From positions 1 through 64,000 of the forward strand of contig CAXAHJ010000004.1 in NCBI GenBank assembly GCA_963968595.1: 64,000 nt of DNA, written 5' to 3'. Position 1 is the stretch's first letter, and every line of letters starts with the position of its first letter. Both the position numbers and the translations under genes were made by a program. This document shows, one piece after another, positions 53,393 to 62,250 of the stretch. This DNA comes from GCA-2730975 sp937893275. GTDB lineage: Bacteria > Verrucomicrobiota > Verrucomicrobiia > Opitutales > Seribacteraceae. A model generated the notes under the pieces. The model made no database searches and was not told where the DNA came from. It saw only the letters and a program-made list of their open reading frames with translations.

Positions 53393-55435
53393 ATGAGTTT
53401 ATTGCCACAACTCATGTCGAATCGTCTCGAAAAAGAATCCAGCCTCTACCTGCGTCAACACGCCGAAAACCCCGTGCACTGGTATCCGTGGGGAGAGGAA
53501 GCCTTTGCCGCTGCCCGCGAGCAAGACAAGCCCCTCCTAGTGTCCATCGGTTACTCCGCCTGCCACTGGTGTCACGTCATGGCTCACGAATCGTTCGAGG
53601 ATTCCTACGTGGCGGACATCATGAACAACCATTTCATTTGCGTGAAAGTCGATCGCGAGGAACGACCTGACGTAGATCACGTTTACGTCGAGGCGGTTCA
53701 AATGTTCAACCAGTCGGCAGGTTGGCCGCTCAACGTGTTCTGCCTTCCCGACGGAAAACCCTTCTGGGGCGGCACTTATTTCCCTCCCGAGGACAAGGGG
53801 CAGGGAATCGTTCCGTGGCCACAGCTTCTCATGCGCATAGCCGACCATTACAAACGCACGAAGGATGAAATGGTCGAGAACGCGGAAAACGTGGTGAAGA
53901 ACCTCGTTCACGCCAACGACGCCCAATCCTCCGGCGAGGATGAATGGAATCACGGTCTCCTCTTAGAAGCAGCAAGGGCCCTCTGCAGTTCTCATGACGA
54001 CGAGCATGGAGGCTTCACCCCCGCTCCAAAGTTTCCTTCCCCCATGAAGATGGACTTCTTGCTCGCCCTCCGCGAATCCCACGCTTGCTCGCAAACTTCC
54101 GGCATGGGCGAGCGGATAGACGCCGTTGCGCACAAGACCCTTACCGCCATGGGCCGAGGGGGTCTCTTCGATCAAGTGGGTGGTGGTTTCGCTCGTTACA
54201 GCGTGGATGCCGAATGGAAAATTCCGCATTTCGAGAAAATGCTCTACGACAACGCCCTCCTGCTCGCCACCTATGCTCGGGCCATGCGTCGCCAACCCGA
54301 TCCGCTATTTGCAGCCGTAGCCGAGGAAACCGTGACATGGCTACGCCAAGACATGCTGTCTCCGGAAGGAGGTTTTTACTCCAGCCGCGACGCCGATAGC
54401 GAAGGCGAGGAAGGCAAGCACTATGCGTGGACGCCCGAGCAGATCAAAGAAATCCTCGGCGAAGATGACGGCGCGACTTTCTGCGAAGCTTACGATGTCA
54501 CGGCTGAAGGCAACTTCGAGCAAGAGACGTCCAACCCCGTATTGCTTACCGACGACTTCGAGAAGCGCCAAGCTCTCGCGCCCCTCCGCGCAAAGCTCCT
54601 CGAGACTCGCTCCGAACGTCCAGCCCCCGCTCGCGATGAAAAGCAAGTCGCGGCGTGGAACGCACTGCTCATTCGAGGCTTGGCCGAGGCAGGATTCGCC
54701 TTTGGCCGGAAGGAATGGCTCACCCTCGCCCGCGAAACGGCCGACTGGGTCTGGAACAACCTGCGCGACAAGGACGGAAACCTCCACGCCGTCCGCTACC
54801 CAGGCAAAAACGCGACCGGACCCGGCTTCCTCGACGATTACGCCTTCCTCGCCGAGGCCCTCCTCACTCTCGCCTCCTTCGTCGACTGGATCGAACCCGG
54901 CGCATCCGCCACCTATCAGGCTCAGGCCATCGAGCTGGCCGAGATCGCCTTCGCCCGTTTTCGCGATCCCAAGCTACCCGGCTTTTTCTTTACCGCCGAT
55001 GATCAAGAAGCACCCGCTCAAGCCAGGAAAAAGCTCTGGTACGACAACGCCCTTCCCTCCGGCAACTCCTCCCTCTTGCGGGTATTCGCCTCACTTCATC
55101 AACTAACGGGGGAGGAACGTTGGTTTCGAAAATTCTCAGAGGCTAGAGCCGCCTATCCCAATCTCGCTCGACGCGTGCCGCAGGGAATCGGGCACGCCCT
55201 CGCCGCTCTTGCAGAACAGGCCATAGGCATCACGGTCATAAAGATAAAGGACGCCCCCGTCGAACCGCTGGTCGAAGTCATTCGTCAAAAACCCTACCGT
55301 CTCGTTCACCTGCGAATCACGGAAGACGCCGAACAACCGACAGGATACCAGCTCTGCGTGGGAACGGAATGCAAAGAACGTTCCGAGGATGTCTCGGAAA
55401 TCGCTCGCCTGCTATACGGCGAGGAAGAAGCGTAA
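53393..55435 (+). CDS. DUF255 thioredoxin-fold protein (YyaL/SSP411-like)
   Basis: 680 residues. The N-terminal part (about 15-165) is the DUF255 thioredoxin-like domain (LYLRQHAENPVHWYPWGEEAF, SACHWCHVMAHESFED, NQSAGWPLNVFCLPDG). The rest is an alpha/alpha-toroid helical domain (MGRGGLFDQVGGGFARYSVD, HFEKMLYDNALLL, DEKQVAAWNALLIRGLAEA), as in bacterial YyaL and human SPATA20. The cysteine motif CHWC replaces the classic CxxC reduction motif. I prefer the start at 53393; the family's usual MSNRL start lies seven codons on. The function of the family is unclear. Confidence 0.9.
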   Translation: MSLLPQLMSNRLEKESSLYLRQHAENPVHWYPWGEEAFAAAREQDKPLLVSIGYSACHWCHVMAHESFEDSYVADIMNNHFICVKVDREERPDVDHVYVEAVQMFNQSAGWPLNVFCLPDGKPFWGGTYFPPEDKGQGIVPWPQLLMRIADHYKRTKDEMVENAENVVKNLVHANDAQSSGEDEWNHGLLLEAARALCSSHDDEHGGFTPAPKFPSPMKMDFLLALRESHACSQTSGMGERIDAVAHKTLTAMGRGGLFDQVGGGFARYSVDAEWKIPHFEKMLYDNALLLATYARAMRRQPDPLFAAVAEETVTWLRQDMLSPEGGFYSSRDADSEGEEGKHYAWTPEQIKEILGEDDGATFCEAYDVTAEGNFEQETSNPVLLTDDFEKRQALAPLRAKLLETRSERPAPARDEKQVAAWNALLIRGLAEAGFAFGRKEWLTLARETADWVWNNLRDKDGNLHAVRYPGKNATGPGFLDDYAFLAEALLTLASFVDWIEPGASATYQAQAIELAEIAFARFRDPKLPGFFFTADDQEAPAQARKKLWYDNALPSGNSSLLRVFASLHQLTGEERWFRKFSEARAAYPNLARRVPQGIGHALAALAEQAIGITVIKIKDAPVEPLVEVIRQKPYRLVHLRITEDAEQPTGYQLCVGTECKERSEDVSEIARLLYGEEEA

Positions 55436-55441
55436 GGAAAC

Positions 55442-55720
55442 TTAGCCCTTTTCCAGCATCTTCGCCAAAAGGCGACTCTGCGTCCGACCATCTTCCTTGA
55501 CCACCTTGTCCGCGACCTCCATGAGATCGTACGCCTCGTCGTGCAGCGAACTGTGAGCCACGGCGATCGCAGCTCGAATCAGCTTGGAGTCAGTTTTTAT
55601 TCGTTGACCCGTCTTGGAAATTATCCGCTCGATCCCGTCCAGCAAAGACAAGTCTTCCGCCGTCAAGGTGATCGTGCGTACGATGCGCTTAGGTAATTTC
55701 GAGTCGTTTTCGTCTGCCAT
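55442..55720 (-). CDS. Small ribbon-helix-helix-like protein
   Basis: 92 residues. The N-terminal strand RIVRTITLTAEDLSLLDGIERI followed by a helix-turn-helix pair (SKTGQRIKTDSKLIRAAIAVAHS) fits the CopG-type beta-alpha-alpha fold, usually a DNA-binding dimer. The C-terminal third is helical. I am not sure of the family. It converges with the DUF255 gene at seven bases. Stand-alone regulators of this type often control a neighbouring gene or an antitoxin pair, but no toxin candidate is seen. Confidence 0.6.
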   Translation of the reverse strand: MADENDSKLPKRIVRTITLTAEDLSLLDGIERIISKTGQRIKTDSKLIRAAIAVAHSSLHDEAYDLMEVADKVVKEDGRTQSRLLAKMLEKG

Positions 55721-55840
55721 GTCTATTTAATTAGTGGAAAATACTATTTACCTCAAGTACTCCGAAAAGTCAACTGCGTGAACAAAGCAGGAAGGAAGGA
55801 TTTGCCTTTGCCCACCGAAGGCGCTTGAATAGAATCGGTG

Positions 55841-56743
55841 ATGGAGGTGGTGGCTACTAATTACGTGTTGGATTTCGCTGAGTTCGAAACGAACTTGTGG
55901 ATGATTCTCTTTTACACCATCCCCGCTTCGATTGCTCTTTGGCAGGGCTTGCAAGGGTGGCGACAAGGGCTCACCCGAAAAGTCGTAGCCCTGCTCTCAT
56001 TGGCCGCAGCGTTTGCCGCAGCGTGGCACGGCGGTGAATACGTGCTCGGCATGCTTCCCGCCAACGAGCCCTCCCACCCCTTCGCCCGCGACCTCGCCGG
56101 TTCCGCCATTGCCGGTCTCGGCACCTACGTCGTGCTTCGCCTGCTCGCCATTGCCATACTTTTTCGAGGAGAAAGCGACATCAGCTTCCTCGATCGTCTG
56201 GGCGGTCTAGTGGTGGGCTTGGGCATAGCAGGACTCTGGATTCTGGCATCGGGCTTGTCCGTGCGCTACGTAGCCACGGTACTGGAAACCTCCATCTACT
56301 CAGCCACACCCGAAGACGGTTCCCCCACGGAAACCATCGAGAAGCACGCTCCCGAGCAAAACCCCATCGTTCGGGCCTTTCTCTACTGGAACCAACGCTC
56401 CGGTGAAACCGGAGTCGGTGAAAAGATCGAGCAAGCCGACCCCATCGCACCCTCCTTTTACGAGAACAGCCGAAACCTCGTCCTACTTTCGCGTAGCCCG
56501 ACAGCCATGGCGAGACTCGCCGCAGATCCAAAGGTCGGTGAATTCCTGAACGACGATCCGTCCATCAAGGAACTCGCCGCCGACAAGGAGGTCGTAACCT
56601 TGATCGAGAAACGCAGCTGGCTCGACCTCCTACGTCATCCCAAGGTCTATTCCACCCTTCGCGACGATGCCTTCCTCCAACGTCTCAGAGAAAGCGGACT
56701 CGATCGAGCGATGGCCGAAGCCGTAAAGGAAAATACCGGATAA
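55841..56743 (+). CDS. CvpA-family membrane protein with long C-terminal extension
   Basis: 300 residues from ATG 55841. Four hydrophobic segments fall in the first about 150 residues, with GWRQGLTRKVVALLSLAAAF matching the CvpA family. The remaining about 150 residues form a soluble acidic/helical domain (APSFYENSRNLVLLSRSPTAM, AADPKVGEFLNDDPSIKEL). CvpA-like proteins are inner-membrane proteins linked in some bacteria to colicin V production or envelope integrity. The IsdG-type gene follows five bases later. Confidence 0.75.
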   Translation: MEVVATNYVLDFAEFETNLWMILFYTIPASIALWQGLQGWRQGLTRKVVALLSLAAAFAAAWHGGEYVLGMLPANEPSHPFARDLAGSAIAGLGTYVVLRLLAIAILFRGESDISFLDRLGGLVVGLGIAGLWILASGLSVRYVATVLETSIYSATPEDGSPTETIEKHAPEQNPIVRAFLYWNQRSGETGVGEKIEQADPIAPSFYENSRNLVLLSRSPTAMARLAADPKVGEFLNDDPSIKELAADKEVVTLIEKRSWLDLLRHPKVYSTLRDDAFLQRLRESGLDRAMAEAVKENTG

Positions 56744-56748
56744 CCATC

Positions 56749-57099
56749 ATGAGCCAATACATCGCCATGAACCGCTTCAAGATCGTCAAGGGGCATGAGT
56801 CCGACTTCGAGGAAATCTGGAAGACCCGCAACACCTACCTCGACGGATCACCCGGTTTCATCGAGTTCAACCTACTTCGAGGACCCGAACGCGAAGATCA
56901 TGTCCTCTACGCTTCCCACACCTTATGGGAATCGGAATCCGCCTTCGTGGACTGGACAAACTCGGGAGCCTTTCGGCAGGCCCATGCAGGTGCCGGTAAA
57001 CGCGGCCACCTCTATTTGGGTCATCCCGATTTCGAAGGGTTCGAAACCATCGACGGCACCACACGAAGGAACGGGGGCAATCTCCCCTGCCCCGACTAA
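56749..57099 (+). CDS. IsdG/ABM-type monooxygenase family protein
   Basis: 116 residues. The ferredoxin-like ABM domain is recognisable from NRFKIVKGHESDFEEIWKTR, GFIEFNLLRGP, YASHTLWESESAFVDW, SGAFRQAH and LGHPDFEGFE. Families with this fold include haem-degrading IsdG/IsdI and quinone monooxygenases; which activity applies is not determined. Its stop is seven bases from the convergent transaldolase stop, and a GGGGCA/TGCCCC arm pair lies in the last codons. Confidence 0.85.
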   Translation: MSQYIAMNRFKIVKGHESDFEEIWKTRNTYLDGSPGFIEFNLLRGPEREDHVLYASHTLWESESAFVDWTNSGAFRQAHAGAGKRGHLYLGHPDFEGFETIDGTTRRNGGNLPCPD

Positions 57100-57106
57100 C
57101 GGAAAG

Positions 57107-58069
57107 TCATGAGTTCAACTTCTCGGAGAGCAGGTCTTCGAGCTTACGGACATCGGCGGCGAACCTGCGTATGCCTTCGGCCAGTTTTTCGGTGGCCATT
57201 GGGTCTTCGTTGAGGAGGAAGCGAAAGGCGTTTTCGTCCATGTGAATCTTCTCGAGGTTGGAAGCGTGGGCCTTCTCTTCCGTGAGCTTGACGGAGACCG
57301 GTTCGTGGTCGTTTTGCATTTCCTCGAGAAGGTTCGGACTGATGGTGAGAAGATCGCAACCGAACAGCTCTTTGATTTCCCCGGAATTGCGAAAACTGGC
57401 GCCCATCACCTCGGTCTCGTGACCGAATTTCTTGTAGTAGTTATATATTGCGGTGACGGATTGTACGCCGGGATCGTCGGCTCCGTGAAAATCCTTGCCC
57501 GAAGATGCCTTGTGCCAATCTAGAATGCGACCCACGAAGGGGGATATGAGCTGGGAACCGGCCTCGGCGCAAGCGATGGCCTGAGCATGGGAAAAGAGGA
57601 GAGTCATGTTGCAGTGAATGCCCTCTTGCTCGAGCACGCGTGAGGTCTCGACGCCTTCCCAGGTAGTGGCAAGCTTGATGAGGATGCGATCGCGAGAGTG
57701 GCCGGCGGCCTCGTACATTGAAATGAGTTTGCGGGCCTTGGCCAAGCTGGCCTCGACGTTGAAGGAGAGACGGGCGTCGACCTCGGTGGAGACACGACCG
57801 GGAACGATAGCTAGTATTTCCGTGCCGAACCTTACGAGCAGGCGGTCCATGACTTCGTCGACGTCCGACACGCCCTCTGACTTTGCAGTGGAGACGACCT
57901 CGCCTACGAGGCCCGCATAGGCTTCTTGAGAAGCGGCCTTGAGGATGAGGCTCGGGTTGGTGGTAGCGTCTCGCGGTTCGTACTCGCGAATGGACTCGAA
58001 GTCGCCCGTGTCGGCGACGACGATGGTGTGTTGCTTTAGCTGGTCGAGGACGGAGGGAGAATCGCTCAT
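57107..58069 (-). CDS. tal: Transaldolase
   Basis: 320 residues, TalB-type length. The Schiff-base Lys lies in DRILIKLATTWEGV; other motifs are DATTNPSLILKAA, HCNMTLLFSHAQAIACAEAG and SPFVGRILDWHK. It transfers dihydroxyacetone units between sedoheptulose 7-phosphate and glyceraldehyde 3-phosphate. It lies downstream of fba on the same strand but behind a strong terminator, so it probably has its own promoter. Confidence 0.97.
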   Translation of the reverse strand: MSDSPSVLDQLKQHTIVVADTGDFESIREYEPRDATTNPSLILKAASQEAYAGLVGEVVSTAKSEGVSDVDEVMDRLLVRFGTEILAIVPGRVSTEVDARLSFNVEASLAKARKLISMYEAAGHSRDRILIKLATTWEGVETSRVLEQEGIHCNMTLLFSHAQAIACAEAGSQLISPFVGRILDWHKASSGKDFHGADDPGVQSVTAIYNYYKKFGHETEVMGASFRNSGEIKELFGCDLLTISPNLLEEMQNDHEPVSVKLTEEKAHASNLEKIHMDENAFRFLLNEDPMATEKLAEGIRRFAADVRKLEDLLSEKLNS

Positions 58070-58103
58070 GAGGACTGGGTGTTGGTGGTGTGAGTAAACG
58101 AAA

Positions 58104-58132
58104 ACGGCCCGAGGATTAGAGTCTCGGGCCGT
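58104..58132 (-). terminator. Rho-independent terminator after fba
   Basis: Perfect ten-base arms ACGGCCCGAG and CTCGGGCCGT surround a nine-base loop. On the minus strand the stem is followed by TTTCGTTT. It lies 30 bases after the fba stop, between fba and tal. Confidence 0.85.
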
Positions 58133-58162
58133 CTTGAAAAGGTCATTTTGTCGGGAGCAGTA

Positions 58163-59236
58163 TCAGCTCACGTTCCTATTGATGCAATTGAGGTCATCGA
58201 AGGCCGACACGAGGCGCTTGACGAATGCGTTTTCGCCGGAGCGCAACCAAGTGCGTGGATCGTAGTACTTCTTGTTGGGTACGTCCTCTCCATCGGGGTT
58301 ACCGAGCTGGGCGTTGAGGTAATCCTTGTTTGCCTTGTAGTAGTCGTGAACGCCGTCCCAGTAGGCCCATTGCATGTCGGTGTCGAGGTTCATCTTGACG
58401 ACACCGTAGCCGATGGCTTCGCGAATGTGCTCTCTGGATGAGCCCGAACCACCGTGAAAGACGAAATGGATGGGCCTGTCCCCCGTGCCGTGCTTCTCTT
58501 TGACGTAATCCTGAGAGTTCTTGAGGATTATTGGTGTAAGCTCCACGTTCCCTGGCTTGTAGACGCCATGAACGTTTCCGAATGCGGCGGCCACTGTGAA
58601 ACGATGGCTGATTTCATTGAGGGTTTCGTAGGCTTGGTTGACTTCCTCGGGCTGGGTGTAGAGGCGGGAACTGTCGATATCGGTGTTGTCTACTCCGTCT
58701 TCCTCCCCGCCGGTAACGCCGAGCTCGATCTCGATGGTCATGCCGAGTGGGGCCATACGCTTGAAGTATTCCTTGCAAGTGCCCAGATTTTCGTCGATCT
58801 CCTCCTCGGAAAGGTCAAGCATGTGGGAACTGTAGAGGGCTTTACCTTCTTGCTCGTGAAATTTCTCACCAGCGTCGAGCAAACCATCGATCCAAGGCAG
58901 AAGCTTACGGGCGGCGTGATCGGTGTGGAGAATGACGGGAACGTCATAGGCCTCTGCCATGGCGTGAACGTGCTTGGCCCCCGAGACGGAGCCGGCGATG
59001 GCCGACTTTTGGCCATCGTTCGAGAGGCTCTTTCCCGCATAGAAGACACCTCCGCCGTTGGAGAACTGGATCATCACGGGCGATTTCACCTGGGCAGCCG
59101 TTTCAAGTACGGCGTTGACCGAGTTGGTGCCAACCACGTTGACCGCCGGAAGCGCATATTCGTTTTCTAGGGCATCATTGAAGATCGCTTGAACGGCGTC
59201 TCCGGTAGCCACTCCACCTGGGAATTTGTTACTCAT
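58163..59236 (-). CDS. fba: Class II fructose-bisphosphate aldolase
   Basis: 357 residues, the long FbaA type. Zinc-site and substrate-site features: VILHTDHAARKLLPWIDGLL, SSHMLDLSEE, FVFHGGSGSSREHIREAI and VVKMNLDTDMQWAYWDG. The enzyme cleaves fructose 1,6-bisphosphate into two triose phosphates using a metal ion. The start is ATG 59236, with a short leader and no strong ribosome site. Confidence 0.97.
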   Translation of the reverse strand: MSNKFPGGVATGDAVQAIFNDALENEYALPAVNVVGTNSVNAVLETAAQVKSPVMIQFSNGGGVFYAGKSLSNDGQKSAIAGSVSGAKHVHAMAEAYDVPVILHTDHAARKLLPWIDGLLDAGEKFHEQEGKALYSSHMLDLSEEEIDENLGTCKEYFKRMAPLGMTIEIELGVTGGEEDGVDNTDIDSSRLYTQPEEVNQAYETLNEISHRFTVAAAFGNVHGVYKPGNVELTPIILKNSQDYVKEKHGTGDRPIHFVFHGGSGSSREHIREAIGYGVVKMNLDTDMQWAYWDGVHDYYKANKDYLNAQLGNPDGEDVPNKKYYDPRTWLRSGENAFVKRLVSAFDDLNCINRNVS

Positions 59237-59250
59237 GATTGTATATTTTC

Positions 59251-59280
59251 GTTATAATAAAAGGATCGATTTTACTGCAA
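59251..59280 (-). promoter_or_regulatory. Candidate sigma70-type promoter for fba
   Basis: On the minus strand TTGCAG (59280-59275) and TATAAC (59256-59251) are 18 bases apart and would start transcription 5-10 bases before the fba ATG region. The leader would be very short and lacks a Shine-Dalgarno site, so the call is tentative. Confidence 0.35.
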
Positions 59281-59386
59281 AGAGATAATGGAAGGAATAT
59301 CAAAACGTAACCGAGAAAGAGTCGAAAGAAAAAAAAGCGACCCATTGACTGATACGAGAAAGGTAAAAAAGGCCGGACTCGGGTGA

Positions 59387-59872
59387 TCAGCGAAGCAAAT
59401 CGCCAATATCGCCCTGCCCAACCGCTTTTTCCACCTCGTCCAACTTGATGAAGGTCGTGCGGGTGTGCGGAAGCTTGTAGCGCTTGAAGACGCCCTTCTT
59501 CAAAAGGTAGTAGAGTTTGCGTTGAGATACTCGGAGCACTTTGGCGGCCTCTGAAATGCGCAGGATTTTGGGCACCGGGGGCTTGCGAAGCTCGTCCATG
59601 TAGTTTTCCTGCGCCATGGCCGTGGATTCGAGTTTATCGATTCGATCATCGATCGAGTCCAGCCGTTCCTTAATTTCGCTTAGAGCGAGAAAAATGATTT
59701 CGTTCTCAATGGCGAAGTCATCGGAAATACCGAGTTCACGAGCTTTTTCATTACGAAACTTTACGGCGTCGATACGACTGCGGAAATACTTCCTGTGACG
59801 TTTTTGTCGATAGGTCCAAGTTATGCAGTGAGAGGAGGCCCGACTGGCAACAAAGGAGTAAGAGACTTTCAT
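59387..59872 (-). CDS. Arm-type/AP2-like plus helix-turn-helix DNA-binding protein
   Basis: 161 residues. The N-terminal stretch (residues 8-45, RQKRHRKYFRSRIDAVKFRNEK) resembles the arm-type AP2-like domain found at the start of tyrosine integrases. A helical middle (50-90) is followed by a C-terminal excisionase/MerR-like helix-turn-helix (ISEAAKVLRVSQRKLYYLLKKG). There is no catalytic integrase domain. It could be a recombination accessory protein or a repurposed regulator. No integrase, attachment site or phage gene is seen nearby. Confidence 0.6.
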   Translation of the reverse strand: MKVSYSFVASRASSHCITWTYRQKRHRKYFRSRIDAVKFRNEKARELGISDDFAIENEIIFLALSEIKERLDSIDDRIDKLESTAMAQENYMDELRKPPVPKILRISEAAKVLRVSQRKLYYLLKKGVFKRYKLPHTRTTFIKLDEVEKAVGQGDIGDLLR

Positions 59873-59976
59873 GTCGTCAAAATGATAAAGGTATGGTCCG
59901 AAAAAGGATTGCCTTTCGCTGGAGAATCTTTGGTTTGAGAGTTGATTATGCCACAGATGGCTCGAAACGAAAGGCT

Positions 59977-60396
59977 ATGAGCGAAAAGAATTTTCCCGAA
60001 GTTGTAAACGAGATTCACCAAAAGGATGCCCGCTACGGCAAAGGGGCTTATTTTTTTGTCCGTGAAGCTCTGGATCATACTCTCAAGTCAATTGAGAATT
60101 CTCCCAAAAAAGATACTGGGCACGTATCGGGCAATCAGTTGCTGGATGGGATTCGAGAATTTGCGCTCGATCGATTCGGCCCGATGACCATGACCGTACT
60201 GGAACACTGGAAGGTGAGCAAGTGCAGGGATTTCGGAGACATTGTCTTCAATCTCGTGGACTACGGGATCTTGGGACGTACCGACAACGATTCTCCTGAA
60301 GATTTCGATCAGGGTTATGACTTTCGTGAGGCTTTCGTGAAACCCTTTTCTCCCGATTCCTCTGCAGACGACAAGCAGGAACCGTCTCGTAACTGA
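59977..60396 (+). CDS. Minf_1886-type conserved protein
   Basis: 139 residues from the ATG at 59977; the frame is open for 28 codons upstream without family character. The match is to the small Planctomycetes/Verrucomicrobia family: YFFVREALDHTLK, HVSGNQLLDGIREFALDRFG and NLVDYGILGRTDND. The function is unknown. It is convergent with the zinc-ribbon gene, one base apart. Confidence 0.8.
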   Translation: MSEKNFPEVVNEIHQKDARYGKGAYFFVREALDHTLKSIENSPKKDTGHVSGNQLLDGIREFALDRFGPMTMTVLEHWKVSKCRDFGDIVFNLVDYGILGRTDNDSPEDFDQGYDFREAFVKPFSPDSSADDKQEPSRN

Positions 60397-60397
60397 G

Positions 60398-60646
60398 CTA
60401 ACCACCCAGCACGAAACGCACGATAAAATAGACCAAGGCCATGATGGCCAAGGCGACCATGCAAGAGGCTTGACTCTTCGCATAAGGCCCCGAACCGAAA
60501 GCTCCCCCCTCATTCATTTCCGCCCGTGCGGCGGAATCACTCTCATCCTCGAATTCCGAATCCATAGAGTCGAAACCACAAGCGGGGCAGACCTTGCCAT
60601 CCGACTCATGCCACTCGAAATCACAATCACTGCATTGTCGAAACAT
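60398..60646 (-). CDS. Zinc-ribbon protein with C-terminal membrane helix
   Basis: 82 residues from the ATG at 60646; the frame is open about 30 codons upstream but that part is atypical. Two CxxC pairs (CSDC and CPAC) form a zinc ribbon at residues 5-26. A Ser/Glu-rich linker and a C-terminal membrane helix (SCMVALAIMALVYFIVRFVL) follow. It is probably tethered to the inner membrane with the ribbon in the cytoplasm. The partner is unknown. Confidence 0.65.
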   Translation of the reverse strand: MFRQCSDCDFEWHESDGKVCPACGFDSMDSEFEDESDSAARAEMNEGGAFGSGPYAKSQASCMVALAIMALVYFIVRFVLGG

Positions 60647-60742
60647 AACTTTACATCTTCGTCCGCAGAATGGCAGGGTCGAGAAAAATTCTTGCAAAAT
60701 GGATAGGGAAAGAAATAAGGCGACTTTCGCCTTGAGCATTAG

Positions 60743-62134
60743 ATGAACTGTCTCAAGGATATCGATTTCCTCGTGAACATCAAAAGACTTACCACTTCAC
60801 TTCCCATTATGTTGATGGCAGGTGCGAATTCATTGTTCGCCTCGCCGCTCACCGAGGAATTAGCAACGGTTCATGGTAAAGCCCAAGCCGGTGATGCATA
60901 CTACCAAGGCGCGCTTGCTCTCTTTCACCGACATGGCGAACGTGGATTGAACGTAAATGTAGCAGAAGCCGAAAAGTGGGCTCGTCTCGCCGCGGCAAAG
61001 GATAGTCCCTTCGGGTTGTGCGCACTCGCCGGGATAGAACTGGAAAAAGGCAATTCGGAACGCGGAAGATACCTCTATGACGAAGCGTACTTGAATTCGG
61101 GCCTTCTCGCCCTTGCCCGCGACGACGATCCTCTCGCCCTTTTCTGCCTGAGCATGATTGAGATAGACAACCCCCCTCGAAATTTCTCGAAGGCGATACG
61201 ACACCTGAATAAATCCGCCGACTTAGGATTGGGAGCCGCTCAAAGTACTCTGGGAATGCTTTATTTCACAGGTATCGGCGTCAAGAAAAACTCTCAAATG
61301 GCCATTCGATGGTGCTCGAAGGGAGCGAGGCTACAATCTCCACTGGGAATGTTCTACCTCGGCATGGCATACTCGGTCGGGGATGGCATTGATTACAATA
61401 AAGACATCGCCGGTCGTTGGCTGCGAGCTGCGGCCGATCGCAACCTTCCAATGGCTCAGCTTACTCTTGGAATGAAATACGCCACAGGGGAAAGTCTTGA
61501 TCGTAATCTGGAGGCGGCCGTAGGTTGGCTGGAGAGAGCCTCCTCAAATGGTTCATCAGAGGCGAAACTACAACTTCGCAAGTATCGAGTCCTTCTTGAA
61601 AAAGCGCAAAAAGGCGAATCTTCCACGGCCATAGACATGGACCAAAGATCCCTCGCCCAAATTGCAGCTGATAAAGCTTCGGTAAACTCGACGAATCTGG
61701 ATAAAAACTCCACAGTCACCCCCTCCCCGGAATCTTCTCCATTAAGTCCAAAAGAATTGGCTGATCCCGTAACCTACGCCCGCAAAGCCTTAACCGTAGA
61801 GAAAAACCCGACCAAGGCCATTCGCCTGCTTAAAGGACCAGCGCGTTCGGGGGACTCGGAAGCATCTCGTCTGCTCGGCACAGTTTATTATCGGGCGAAA
61901 GAGTTTGAACAGGCGCGAAGTTGGTTCCAGTCTTCCGCCAAAGGAGGCGATGTTGAAGCCCAACGCTTTCTTGGGATGATTTTTTTCCTCGGGCAAGGAG
62001 TAGAGCAAGATTACGCGCAAGCATCCCATTGGCTGGGAAAAGCTAGCGCAGGCGGCGATACGCAAGCACCCCGCTACCTTCGCATAGTCGAACAATTCTA
62101 TAAATCCGACACGACCGCTACGGAAGCACCGTAA
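60743..62134 (+). CDS. Exported Sel1-repeat protein
   Basis: 463 residues. A signal peptide lies in LPIMLMAGANSLFASP, giving an extracytoplasmic protein. At least seven Sel1-like repeats of about 36 residues follow (AQSTLGMLYFTGIGVKKNSQ, GMFYLGMAYSVGDGIDYNKD, AQLTLGMKYATGESLDRNLE, EASRLLGTVYYRAKEFEQA, EAQRFLGMIFFLGQGVEQDY). A Ser/Pro/Lys-rich spacer (about 285-345) separates the first and second groups. Sel1 solenoids usually serve as protein-binding scaffolds. Confidence 0.85.
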   Translation: MNCLKDIDFLVNIKRLTTSLPIMLMAGANSLFASPLTEELATVHGKAQAGDAYYQGALALFHRHGERGLNVNVAEAEKWARLAAAKDSPFGLCALAGIELEKGNSERGRYLYDEAYLNSGLLALARDDDPLALFCLSMIEIDNPPRNFSKAIRHLNKSADLGLGAAQSTLGMLYFTGIGVKKNSQMAIRWCSKGARLQSPLGMFYLGMAYSVGDGIDYNKDIAGRWLRAAADRNLPMAQLTLGMKYATGESLDRNLEAAVGWLERASSNGSSEAKLQLRKYRVLLEKAQKGESSTAIDMDQRSLAQIAADKASVNSTNLDKNSTVTPSPESSPLSPKELADPVTYARKALTVEKNPTKAIRLLKGPARSGDSEASRLLGTVYYRAKEFEQARSWFQSSAKGGDVEAQRFLGMIFFLGQGVEQDYAQASHWLGKASAGGDTQAPRYLRIVEQFYKSDTTATEAP

Positions 62135-62250
62135 CCATACTATTTAGGCGGGGCGGAATTCCGCAGCATAGGCTTGAAGCAGAACCGCATGAGCCGATCA
62201 AAGCCCACAAAACATAGCCCGCAATAGCTTGGAAATCTCTTTGGTGAAAG

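Noticed and set aside
57076..57095. GGGGCA/TGCCCC inverted arms at the end of the monooxygenase gene
   Set aside because: Only six pairs, wholly inside coding sequence, and not followed by a U-run. Not a convincing terminator.
59288..59386. Short plus-strand frame of 32 codons upstream of fba, very basic
   Set aside because: No conserved pattern and no good ribosome site; it overlaps the fba promoter region. Not supported as a gene.
62153..62164. Twelve-base palindrome GCGGAATTCCGC in the gap after the Sel1 gene
   Set aside because: A single short palindrome with no repeats or associated gene; expected by chance in a long window.
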